DNA of 7,473 nucleotides, taken from Accumulibacter sp. (GTDB lineage Bacteria > Pseudomonadota > Gammaproteobacteria > Burkholderiales > Rhodocyclaceae). The translations under genes were made by a program, and so were the position numbers. Position 1 is the stretch's first letter. The number at the start of each line of letters is the position of its first letter. The stretch covers positions 1-7,473 of the forward strand of contig JAISQQ010000421.1 in assembly GCA_031274075.1 (NCBI GenBank). The letters run 5' to 3'. Positions 1-6,227 of the stretch are shown one piece after another. The notes beneath the pieces are model-generated. The model had not been told where the DNA came from and searched no databases. It saw only the letters and a program-made list of their open reading frames with translations.

Positions 1-182
1 GAAGCCGTTTTAGAAATCAGAAAGACGTTTGAGAAGCAGAGGGATCATCCAGGGTAGGGCGCGATCTCCGAGCGCGCCGGGGGGCGGCGGTTTCGGAGAA
101 ACCGCCCTACCTTCACCCAATGCTCGAATTGAGGTTTTTGGAATATAGGCATTTCTCGTACCCATTTTTTTAAAACAGCTTC
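1..182. mobile_element. Candidate MITE-like non-coding element with imperfect terminal inverted repeats
   Basis: The first 16 bases (GAAGCCGTTTTAGAAA) match the reverse complement of 167-182 (GAAGCTGTTTTAAAAA) at 14 of 16 positions, so the two ends point inward. The segment has no plausible gene and contains a strong nested palindrome at 53-111. A short non-coding segment bounded by inverted repeats is the usual form of a miniature inverted-repeat transposable element. The left end coincides with the window edge, so neither the true end nor a target-site duplication can be seen. It may instead be a chance AT-rich match or part of a larger element. Confidence 0.3.
53..111. repeat. Nested palindromic intergenic repeat
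   Basis: GGTAGGGCG (53-61) pairs perfectly with CGCCCTACC (103-111). Inside it, TCTCCG (65-70) pairs with CGGAGA (94-99). A competing hairpin is GGCGGTTTC (86-94), loop GGA, GAAACCGCC (98-106), with 9 perfect pairs. The alternative pairings are mutually exclusive. There is no T-run after the stem in either direction, so this does not look like an intrinsic terminator. It resembles the dispersed palindromic repeats of GC-rich proteobacterial genomes, but copy number cannot be judged from one window. Confidence 0.6.
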
Positions 183-220
183 TTACACAAACCCGTTATG
201 AAAGCCTCTCTCCGGGCCAC

Positions 221-293
221 CTCTGGGAGCGCGGCCCCCCGCTTTTGACCCGCGGCATGGCCGTTGCGGGGCTGGTGCCCCGCGCTCCCAGAG
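221..293. repeat. Long palindromic repeat (14-bp perfect arms)
   Basis: CTCTGGGAGCGCGG (221-234) is the perfect reverse complement of 280-293. Within it CCCCGC (237-242) can pair with GCGGGG (266-271). A compact alternative hairpin is GCGGGGC (266-272), loop TGGT, GCCCCGC (277-283). No reading frame is associated with it and no T-tract follows it. It is probably a dispersed palindromic element of the REP or MITE type. A role in stopping transcription leaving polA on the minus strand is possible but not shown. Confidence 0.6.
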
Positions 294-325
294 AAGATCG
301 CAAACAGGTTCTTGGCGGGAGAATG
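294..325 (-). mobile_element. Solo insertion-sequence-end-like sequence
   Basis: Read on the minus strand, CAAGAACCTGTT (303-314) is identical to 6721-6732, at the end of the IS5-family element on the right of this window. The likeness goes on: ATCTT follows six or fewer bases later in both (294-298 here, 6737-6741 there), and CATTC lies just outside both ends (321-325 here, 6711-6715 there). By orientation the interior of this element would lie to the left. No transposase fragment is visible there, so this would be a solo end, a MITE end or a decayed copy. Confidence 0.35.
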
Positions 326-343
326 TGGCGCAAAGCGCCATAT
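323..343. repeat. Short hairpin downstream of polA
   Basis: TGGCGC (326-331) and GCGCCA (335-340) form a perfect stem around the loop AAA. A G-T wobble and two A-T pairs extend it to nine pairs. It lies 52 bases past the polA stop codon on the minus strand, just beyond the heptamer array. Neither side carries a run of T long enough for a typical intrinsic terminator, so it could be a weak terminator, a 3'-end stabilising stem or simply a palindrome. Confidence 0.4.
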
Positions 344-345
344 TA

Positions 346-394
346 CTGATCCCTGATTCCTGATTCCTGATTCCTGATCCCCGATCCCTGACGC
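346..394. repeat. Heptamer tandem repeat abutting the polA stop codon
   Basis: Seven consecutive 7-base units fill this interval: CTGATCC, three of CTGATTC, CTGATCC, CCGATCC and CTGACGC. They run without a gap into the polA stop codon (395-397). In the polA sense the unit reads GRATCAG. A related unit, GGATCAG, follows the stop codon of rsfS in the same sense (6602-6612). The array has no spacers, so it is not CRISPR. It resembles in form the heptameric short tandem repeats known in some cyanobacteria, but the sequence is different. Confidence 0.8.
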
Positions 395-3145
395 TCAGTG
401 CGCCTCGTCCCAGTTGGCTCCGACGCCGATCTCGACCGCCAGCGGCACGCGCAGTTCGGCGACCTGCGTCATCAGCGGCGGCAGCGCGGCGCGCGCCTGC
501 GGCAGTTCGTCGTCCGGCACTTCCAGCACCAGTTCGTCGTGCACTTGCAGGATGAGTTTCGTGCGCAGCTTTTCACGGTCGATCCAGCGCTGCACGGCGA
601 TCATCGCCAGCTTGATCAGATCCGCCGCCGTGCCCTGCATCGGCGCGTTGATCGCCGCGCGCTCGGCGCCCTGGCGGCGGCCGGCCTGCGCCGCCGCGAG
701 TTCCGGCAGCCACAGGCGGCGGCCGAAGACGGTTTCGACGTAGCCGTTGATTTTCGCCGCGTCGCGCGTGCTCTCCATGTATCCGGCGACGCCGGGATAG
801 CGCGCGAAATAGCGGTCGATGTAGTTCTTCGCCGCGCCGCGTTCGAGGTCGAGCTGGCGCGCCAGGCCGAAGGCGCTCATGCCGTAGATCAGCCCGAAAT
901 TGATGACCTTGGCGACGCGCCGCTGGTCCGGACTGACTTCGAGCGGCGTGACGCCGAAGATTTCGGCCGCCGTGGCGCGGTGCACGTCCTCGCCGTGGGC
1001 GAAAGCCTCGGTCAGGCGCGCGTCTTGCGAGAGATGCGCCATGATGCGCAGCTCGATCTGCGAGTAGTCGGCCGAGACCACGCGGGCGCCCGGTGGGGCG
1101 ATGAAGGCTGCGCGGATGCGCCGTCCTTCGGCGGTGCGCACCGGAATGTTCTGCAGATTGGGGTCGTTCGATGCGAGCCGGCCGGTGACGGCCACCGCCT
1201 GGGCGAAGTTGGTGTGCACGCGCCCGGTGCCTGGATTGACCATCTTCGGCAGCTTGTCGGTATAGGTGCCTTTCAGCTTGGCGAGCTGGCGCGATTCGAG
1301 CAGCAGTTTTGGCAGCGGATAATCGAGCGCCAGTTCGGAAAGCACCTCTTCGTCGGTCGACGGCGCGCCGGACGAGGTCTTCCTCTTGACCGGCAGGCCG
1401 AACTTGCCGAACAGGATGTCGGCAAGCTGTTTCGGGGAATTGACGTTGAACGGCTGCCCGGCGAGTTCGTAGGCCCGCTGTTCGAGTTCCATCAGGCGCT
1501 TGCCGAGCTCGTTGCTTTGCCGGGCGAGCAGATCGGCGTCGATCAGCACGCCGGTGCGCTCCATGCGATAGAGGATGTCGCGCGCGGGGATTTCGATCTC
1601 GCCGTAGATGCGCGCGAAACCCGCGTCGGCGGCGATGCGGGGGAACAGCCGCTGGTGCAGCCGCAGGCAGAGATCGGAATCCTCGGCGCCGTATTCGGCG
1701 GCCAGGGCGACCTCCACCTGGTTGAAGCCGATCTGCTTGACTCCCTTGCCGCACAGGGTCTCGTAGGCGATCGTCTCGAGCCCGAGGTGGCGCAGCGCGA
1801 GCTGGCCGAGGTCGTGGCCGCGCACGCCGGGCTGGCCCGCTTCGAGCACGTAGGATTGCAGCAGCGTATCGTGCGCGACGCCCGCCAGTGCGATGCCGTG
1901 ATTGGCGAAAACGTGCTGGTCGTACTTGAGGTTCTGCCCGATCTTGGCGTGCCGGGGCGATTCGAGCCAGGGCTTGAGGCGCGCCAGCGCCTCGTCGCGC
2001 GGCAGTTGCGCCGGCGCGTCGGCGTAGTCGTGCGCCAGCGGCAGGTAGGCCGCCTGGCCGGGCGCGACGGCAAAGGAGATGCCGACGATGCGCGCGGCGA
2101 ACGGATCGAGGCTGGTCGTCTCGGTATCGACGGCGGTCAGCGGCGCGGCCTCGATCCGGTTCAGCCAGTCCTCGAAGGACGGCCAGTCGAGGATCGCGGC
2201 GTAGTCCTTTTCGGGTGTCGGAAACAGGGACGGCGGCGGAGACGGCGCCGCACCGGCCTGGCCGGAAGCGGGCGGCGCTTCTTCCGGAACAAGGTCTTTG
2301 AGCCACGACTTCATTTCGTAGCGTGTAAACAGTTCGGCCAGCTTGTCGCGCTCGGGCGGACGCGGCGCGAGGTCTTCCGGCCGCGCCGGCAGGTCGAGAT
2401 CGCAGCGCACGGTCACCAGTTTCCTGCCGAGCGGGAGAAAATCGAGCGCGGCGCGCAGATTTTCGCCGACCGCGCCGCCGATGCCGGCGGCCGCGGCCAT
2501 CACCCCGTCGAGCGAACCGTACTGCTCCAGCCATTTGGCCGCCGTCTTCGGGCCGACCTTGGCCACGCCCGGCACGTTGTCGACCGCGTCACCGACCAGC
2601 GCCAGGTAATCGACGATGCGCGCCGGCGGCACGCCGAACTTGGCCAGCACGCCCGCTTCGTCCAGCGTTTCGGCGCTGCCGTCTTTTTTGGTGTTGATCA
2701 GCGTGATGCGCGCGTCGACGAGTTGCGCCAGATCCTTGTCGCCGGTCGACACCAGCACGCGCATCCCCTGCGCCGCCGCGCGCCGCGCCAGCGTGCCGAT
2801 CACGTCGTCCGCCTCGACGCCGTCGACGCTCAGGATCGGCCAGCCGGACGCGGCGACGCAGGCATGGACCGGCGCGATCTGCGCCACCAGGTCGGCGTGC
2901 ATCGGCGGGCGGTTGGCCTTGTATTCGGGATACCAGTCGCTGCGGAAGGTCTTGCCCTTGGCGTCGAAGACGCAAGCCTTGTAAGCTACGTCCTGCGCCT
3001 GGGTGTCGGCGTCGAGCCGGCGCAGCATGTTGAGTACGCCGTAGATGGCGCCCGTCGGCTCCCCCTGCGTATTGCGCAGGTCGGGCATGGCGTGAAAGGC
3101 GCGGTAGAGATACGACGATCCGTCGACCAGCAGCAAGGTAGGCAT
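395..3145 (-). CDS. polA: DNA polymerase I
   Basis: This 916-residue protein fills gaps and replaces RNA primers during replication and excision repair in the cytoplasm. The 5'-nuclease domain (about 1-290) shows LVDGSSYLYRA at the start, DAKGKTFR (61-68), VEADD (110-114), STGDKDLAQL (133-142) and the helix-hairpin-helix region VGDAVDNVPG (184-193). After a Pro/Ala-rich linker (287-310) comes a proofreading domain with intact catalytic residues: D340 and E342 in DTETT, D409 in NLKYD, Y485 and D489. The polymerase domain has motif A (D693 in SADYSQIELR), motif B (R742, K746, F750, Y754) and motif C (HDE at 869-871). Length matches the E. coli enzyme (928). The start at 3143-3145 is chosen because MPTLLLVDGSSY aligns with the family's N-terminus; the frame stays open 61 codons further upstream but that part has no family likeness. 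The ribosome-binding site is weak. The gene is divergent from the LOG gene, 16 bases away. Confidence 0.98.
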   Translation of the reverse strand: MPTLLLVDGSSYLYRAFHAMPDLRNTQGEPTGAIYGVLNMLRRLDADTQAQDVAYKACVFDAKGKTFRSDWYPEYKANRPPMHADLVAQIAPVHACVAASGWPILSVDGVEADDVIGTLARRAAAQGMRVLVSTGDKDLAQLVDARITLINTKKDGSAETLDEAGVLAKFGVPPARIVDYLALVGDAVDNVPGVAKVGPKTAAKWLEQYGSLDGVMAAAAGIGGAVGENLRAALDFLPLGRKLVTVRCDLDLPARPEDLAPRPPERDKLAELFTRYEMKSWLKDLVPEEAPPASGQAGAAPSPPPSLFPTPEKDYAAILDWPSFEDWLNRIEAAPLTAVDTETTSLDPFAARIVGISFAVAPGQAAYLPLAHDYADAPAQLPRDEALARLKPWLESPRHAKIGQNLKYDQHVFANHGIALAGVAHDTLLQSYVLEAGQPGVRGHDLGQLALRHLGLETIAYETLCGKGVKQIGFNQVEVALAAEYGAEDSDLCLRLHQRLFPRIAADAGFARIYGEIEIPARDILYRMERTGVLIDADLLARQSNELGKRLMELEQRAYELAGQPFNVNSPKQLADILFGKFGLPVKRKTSSGAPSTDEEVLSELALDYPLPKLLLESRQLAKLKGTYTDKLPKMVNPGTGRVHTNFAQAVAVTGRLASNDPNLQNIPVRTAEGRRIRAAFIAPPGARVVSADYSQIELRIMAHLSQDARLTEAFAHGEDVHRATAAEIFGVTPLEVSPDQRRVAKVINFGLIYGMSAFGLARQLDLERGAAKNYIDRYFARYPGVAGYMESTRDAAKINGYVETVFGRRLWLPELAAAQAGRRQGAERAAINAPMQGTAADLIKLAMIAVQRWIDREKLRTKLILQVHDELVLEVPDDELPQARAALPPLMTQVAELRVPLAVEIGVGANWDEAH

Positions 3146-3161
3146 GATTTGAAAGCGAGCG

Positions 3162-3887
3162 ATGAGCGAAAAAGAAAAGATTCCCCAACTGGTAGACCCC
3201 AGCGCCGCGAAATTCACGGCCTCGCAGGAAGCCTGGCGAGTATTCGGCATTATGTCAGAGTTCGTCGAGGCCGCGCAGCGCCTGGCGGAAATCCGTCCGG
3301 CGGTGACGATCTTCGGCAGCGCGCGCACGCCTCCCGATTCGCCCCATTACCGGCTGGCCGAGACGATCGCCCGGCGGCTCTCGGACGCGGGTTTCTCGGT
3401 CATCTCGGGCGGCGGCCCGGGCATCATGGAAGCGGCCAACAAGGGCGCCTACCAGGGCCGCTCGCCGAGCGTCGGACTGAACATCCAGTTGCCGCACGAG
3501 CAGCGCGCCAACGGCTACCAGGATATTTCGCAGACCTTCCGCCACTTCTTCGCGCGCAAGTACATGTTCGTGCGCTTCGCCAGCGCCTACGTGGTCCTGC
3601 CCGGCGGCTTCGGAACGCTCGACGAGCTGCTCGAGGCGCTGACCCTGATACAGACCGGGAAAAGCCAGAAAATCCCGATCATCCTGGTGCACCAGCCGTT
3701 CTGGCGCGGCTTGATCGACTGGTTCCGGACCACGCTGGTAGACGAGAAAGTGATCGCCCCGGACGACATCGGCCTGATCCAGCTCATCGACCAGCCGGAA
3801 GAAGTCGTTGCGGCCATTTTCAGACACTATGAGCAAAATGGCTTCGTCACGCCGCCGGCGGAACGGGAGAAGTTGCTCAATCTGTAA
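3162..3887 (+). CDS. LOG family protein (TIGR00730 type, putative nucleoside 5'-monophosphate phosphoribohydrolase)
   Basis: This 241-residue cytoplasmic protein has the Rossmann-like fold of the LYSINE DECARBOXYLASE-labelled/LOG family. Members split the N-glycosidic bond of nucleoside 5'-monophosphates, giving a free base and ribose 5-phosphate; plant and some bacterial members release cytokinins. The two family signatures are present: GGGPGIMEAAN (83-93) and PGGFGTLDE (147-155), plus an Arg/Lys-bearing helix, ARKYMFVRFA (131-140). It belongs to the longer form with an N-terminal extension (SWRVF-like segment at 23-36). That segment is family-like, so the ATG at 3162 is preferred over the later ATG at 3252. 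Substrate is not predictable; AMP hydrolysis or removal of damaged nucleotides is an inference. The old lysine decarboxylase label for this family is a misannotation. It is probably the first gene of the plus-strand cluster. Confidence 0.9.
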   Translation: MSEKEKIPQLVDPSAAKFTASQEAWRVFGIMSEFVEAAQRLAEIRPAVTIFGSARTPPDSPHYRLAETIARRLSDAGFSVISGGGPGIMEAANKGAYQGRSPSVGLNIQLPHEQRANGYQDISQTFRHFFARKYMFVRFASAYVVLPGGFGTLDELLEALTLIQTGKSQKIPIILVHQPFWRGLIDWFRTTLVDEKVIAPDDIGLIQLIDQPEEVVAAIFRHYEQNGFVTPPAEREKLLNL

Positions 3888-3924
3888 TACAATCGAAATC
3901 GCCCGTTCTCCCGGATATCCTGTC

Positions 3925-4269
3925 ATGCGCCGCCTTCACCGCCTTCATTTTCTGCTCGCCTCCCTGGCCTTTGCCATCGCTCCGCTGTGGGCACAGCCCG
4001 CCGGGACACCCGCGGCGCCCGACGACAGGCCGCCGGCCCTGGTGCCGCTGGACGACTCGGTGGAGCCGCAGGTCACCATCCGCCAGCGCGACGGCGAGAC
4101 CATCGAGGAATACCGCGTCAACGGCCGGCTGTACAAGATCAAGGTCACTCCGCTGCGCGGCGAACCGTACATCCTCATCGATCATCGCGGCGACGGCTCC
4201 TTCGTTCCCCTGGAAGGGCCCGGAACGCCGGGACTGAGCGTCCCGCAGTGGGTCATCGGCACTTTCTGA
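3925..4269 (+). CDS. DUF2782 domain-containing exported protein
   Basis: This 114-residue protein of unknown function starts with a signal peptide: basic MRRLHRLH, a hydrophobic core at about 9-21, and a likely cleavage site after LWA (residue 23). Residues 24-48 are Pro/Ala-rich and disordered. The conserved DUF2782 core follows at about 49-100, with TIRQRDGETIEEYRVNG (51-67) and a run of beta strands including YKIKVTP and PYILIDHRGDG. It is probably periplasmic or tethered to the envelope. Family members are often encoded close to polA and thrB in gamma- and betaproteobacteria; thrB is absent here. The ATG at 3925 is chosen because it starts the signal peptide. An upstream in-frame extension to 3808 would overlap the LOG gene and would bury the signal peptide. 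No strong Shine-Dalgarno sequence is seen. Confidence 0.85.
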   Translation: MRRLHRLHFLLASLAFAIAPLWAQPAGTPAAPDDRPPALVPLDDSVEPQVTIRQRDGETIEEYRVNGRLYKIKVTPLRGEPYILIDHRGDGSFVPLEGPGTPGLSVPQWVIGTF

Positions 4270-4306
4270 CGGCCGCCGCGGGTTTTTGCCGAGGCGTCCC
4301 GGGGCG

Positions 4307-4657
4307 ATGAATTCCTTTCCGATCCCCGTTCCGGGCTGTGCTGGCCGCGCTCGCGCGGTCGGCGTCGAAGCCGTCTTCGCCTGGCTGCGCTTCGGCTGGA
4401 AACTGTTCATGGCGGATCCCGTCGTGTGGGTGGCGAGCGTGCTGATCCTGCTCGCCGGCATGCCGCCGGTCAAGGCGTGCAAGGCCAGTTTCGCGGCCTG
4501 CTGGAAAAACATCCCGCCTTTCCTGATTCTCGGCCTGATCGTATTCGTCCTGGCTTTTCTCGCCGCGCCGCCGGCGGGCCTTGGATTCCCCGTGCTCATT
4601 CCCGTGCTGGCCGGAACGGCCTGCGCTTCTTACCAAGACGTCTTCGTGGCCCACTGA
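4307..4657 (+). CDS. Small membrane protein, apparently an internally shortened BPSS1780-like paralogue
   Basis: A 116-residue hydrophobic protein with unknown function. The N-terminal 20 residues are polar and unlike the neighbour. Residues 24-50 (AWLRFGWKLF...) resemble residues 12-39 of the next protein (RWLVEGFAIF...). Residues 57-116 resemble the last third of that neighbour: SFAACWKNIPPFL (61-73) against SLVACFRNWRPFL (179-191), and ASYQDVF (107-113) against ISYRDIF (245-251). About 125 central residues, including the first cytoplasmic loop and two or three membrane helices, have no counterpart. Two to three hydrophobic segments remain (about 39-51, 70-88, 91-106). The frame is intact and in the middle of a tightly spaced cluster, which argues for a real gene. 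The ATG at 4307 is preceded by GGGGCG; a TTG at 4286 is an alternative start. Confidence 0.75.
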   Translation: MNSFPIPVPGCAGRARAVGVEAVFAWLRFGWKLFMADPVVWVASVLILLAGMPPVKACKASFAACWKNIPPFLILGLIVFVLAFLAAPPAGLGFPVLIPVLAGTACASYQDVFVAH

Positions 4658-4663
4658 TTTCCC

Positions 4664-5440
4664 ATGCAAGCATTGACATTACCGGCTAAGCGCGGCTTGC
4701 GCTGGCTCGTCGAAGGTTTCGCCATCTTCCAGCGCAAACCCGTGCTGATGAGCTTCCTGGTGCTCGGCTACTGGCTGTCGATGGCTGTCGTCTCGGCCGT
4801 TCCCCTGGTCGGCCACCTGGCCAGCCTGCTCCTGATCCCGGCCTTCTCGGTCAGCCTGATGAACGCCTGCCGGCTGATCGACCGGAAGGAGGAATTGCCG
4901 CCGCAGCTTCTCTTTTCGGGTTTCCATCGCAATCTGCAGGCGCTGCTGGTGCTCGGCTTCATCTACGCCCTGTCCACGCTGGCGGTTCTCGGCCTGGCGG
5001 CGTTGTTCGACGGCGGACTGTGGTTTCGCATGCTCGTCCTGGGCGAAAAACCGAGCGACGAAATGCTGGCCCAGGCTTCGGCGCTGATGGCCGCGCAACT
5101 GGCCGTCGTGCTCTTCATTCCGGTCATCCTGGCGTTCTGGTTCGCCCCGGTGCTGGCCGCCTGGCACGGCATATCCGCAGGCAAGTCGCTGTTCTTCAGC
5201 CTGGTGGCCTGCTTCCGTAACTGGCGTCCGTTCCTGCTGTATCTGCTGGCCGTGGCGCTCATCGGCCTGTTCGTCCCGCGCCTGATCAAGAGCCTGCTGG
5301 GAGGCGGCGACAGCGCCGTCAGCCAGTCCTTGCCGACGGCGGCGGCGATGATGGTGATCCTGATTTTCCTGCCGACCTTGTACGCCAGTTCCTACATCAG
5401 CTACCGCGACATCTTCGCCGGCCTGAAAGATGCTTCCTGA
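4664..5440 (+). CDS. BPSS1780 family integral membrane protein
   Basis: This 258-residue inner-membrane protein has unknown function. Six or so hydrophobic segments can be read: about 28-45, 48-66, 93-114, 142-166, 188-204 and 226-244. Family-like features are the N-terminal amphipathic segment RWLVEGFAIFQRKP (13-26), the NACRLIDRKEELP loop (67-79), FSGFHRN (84-90), ACFRNWRPFLLYLL (182-195) and the C-terminal SYISYRDIF (243-251). These resemble betaproteobacterial proteins annotated as BPSS1780 family membrane proteins. It begins six bases after the stop of its short paralogue-like neighbour and its last 11 bases overlap nadD, so the three genes are very likely co-transcribed and perhaps translationally coupled. 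No substrate or enzymatic residue can be identified. Confidence 0.8.
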   Translation: MQALTLPAKRGLRWLVEGFAIFQRKPVLMSFLVLGYWLSMAVVSAVPLVGHLASLLLIPAFSVSLMNACRLIDRKEELPPQLLFSGFHRNLQALLVLGFIYALSTLAVLGLAALFDGGLWFRMLVLGEKPSDEMLAQASALMAAQLAVVLFIPVILAFWFAPVLAAWHGISAGKSLFFSLVACFRNWRPFLLYLLAVALIGLFVPRLIKSLLGGGDSAVSQSLPTAAAMMVILIFLPTLYASSYISYRDIFAGLKDAS

Positions 5441-6104
5441 CGCGGCGTCAAAACCGCTCGGCATTTTCGGCGGCACCTTCGACCCGGTGCATTTCGGTCA
5501 TCTGCGCCTCGCCGAGGAAGCCGCGGACCTCTTCGGCCTGCAAGGCGTGCGCTGGATTCCGGCCGGCCGCCCGGCGCTGCGCGACACGCCGCGGCTCGGC
5601 CCGCGGCAGCGGCTCGACATGGTGCGCCTGGCCATCGCTGGCAATCCGCGCTTCGAACTCGACCCGGCGGAGGTCGACACGCCGGGGACGAGCTATACCG
5701 TACCTACGCTCGAACGGCTGCGCCAGCCGGACGCCTGCGGCGCGGAGCGCCCGCTGGTGCTGCTGCTGGGCAACGACGCCTTCGCCTCCCTGGCCGGATG
5801 GCGCCGCTGGCGAAGCCTGTTCGAGCTGGCGCACGTCGCCGTCGCGCACCGTCCCGGCTACCCGGTCGATCCCGAGCGCCTGCCTCCCGAACTCGCCGCC
5901 GCGTTCCGCCGCCGCCTGTGCCCGGACCCCGGCCAACTGGCCAGCGCGCCGGCCGGGCGCGTCATCAGCTTCGCCATGACGCCGCTGGACATCTCGGCCA
6001 CCCGCATCCGCGCCCTGCTGGCAAAAGGCGCGAGTCCGCGCTACCTGATGCCGGACAGCGTGATCGCCCACATCCGCGAACACCGCTTCTACACGGAAAA
6101 TTGA
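5430..6104 (+). CDS. nadD: Nicotinate-nucleotide adenylyltransferase
   Basis: This 224-residue cytoplasmic enzyme transfers AMP from ATP to nicotinate mononucleotide, giving deamido-NAD, the step before NAD synthetase in both de novo synthesis and salvage. The nucleotidyltransferase signature GTFDPVHFGH (15-24) contains the HxGH motif. Other family features are PAGRPALRD (44-52, a variant of the usual P...PHK region), TSYTVPTLERL (87-97), LLGNDAF (112-118), the W..W pair at 124 and 127, and ISATRIR (188-194), the C-terminal ATP-binding signature. Length is typical. The ATG lies 11 bases inside the preceding membrane-protein gene, which suggests translational coupling. It is followed by rsfS, as is usual in proteobacteria. 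Confidence 0.96.
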   Translation: MLPDAASKPLGIFGGTFDPVHFGHLRLAEEAADLFGLQGVRWIPAGRPALRDTPRLGPRQRLDMVRLAIAGNPRFELDPAEVDTPGTSYTVPTLERLRQPDACGAERPLVLLLGNDAFASLAGWRRWRSLFELAHVAVAHRPGYPVDPERLPPELAAAFRRRLCPDPGQLASAPAGRVISFAMTPLDISATRIRALLAKGASPRYLMPDSVIAHIREHRFYTEN

Positions 6105-6151
6105 AGCGCCGCCGATGTCTCATCTCGATCCACGTCCAGCCAGACGAAACA

Positions 6152-6180
6152 GCCTGGAAGAGCCTACGCCTCTCCCAGGC
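6152..6180 (+). promoter_or_regulatory. Hairpin in the nadD-rsfS gap
   Basis: GCCTGGAAGAG (6152-6162) pairs with CTCTCCCAGGC (6170-6180) with one A-C mismatch in 11 positions and a seven-base loop. No T-run follows, so it is not a standard terminator. Two smaller palindromes follow: CCCCTGGAGGGG at 6189-6200 and GGTTTCAAAACC at 6202-6213, the second ending just before the rsfS ribosome-binding site. The stem may limit read-through, stabilise an mRNA end, or tune rsfS translation. Confidence 0.4.
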
Positions 6181-6213
6181 ACGATCATCCCCTGGAGGGG
6201 AGGTTTCAAAACC

Positions 6214-6217
6214 GGAG
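6214..6217 (+). promoter_or_regulatory. Ribosome-binding site of rsfS
   Basis: GGAG sits ten bases before the rsfS ATG (6228), close to ideal spacing. It supports this ATG as the start. It directly follows the small palindrome at 6202-6213, so folding there could affect its accessibility. Confidence 0.5.
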
Positions 6218-6227
6218 CCAGTTTTCG

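Noticed and set aside
120..173. 17-codon open frame starting at ATG 120
   Set aside because: It has no ribosome-binding site and lies within repeat sequence; the length is expected by chance.
3252..3254. Later ATG as start of the LOG gene
   Set aside because: Residues 23-36 before and around it fit the longer form of the family, so the ATG at 3162 is better.
3146..3328. 61-codon N-terminal extension of polA in the same frame
   Set aside because: It lies inside the LOG coding sequence and has no likeness to DNA polymerase I, whose N-terminus aligns with the ATG at 3143-3145.
398..3832. A very long plus-strand open frame (1144 codons) antisense to polA and running into the LOG gene
   Set aside because: Its translation is rich in R, G, A and Q with no domain likeness. 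It is the shadow expected opposite a GC-rich gene whose third codon positions are G or C.
3885..3893. Possible -10 box (TACAAT at 3888-3893) for the DUF2782 gene
   Set aside because: No reasonable -35 element lies 16-18 bases upstream (GGGAGA there), so I do not call a promoter.
3808..3924. 39-codon upstream extension of the DUF2782 gene
   Set aside because: It overlaps the LOG gene and would place the signal peptide in the interior of the protein.
3255..3926. Minus-strand open frame opposite the LOG gene
   Set aside because: The plus-strand frame carries clear family motifs; the minus-strand translation has none.
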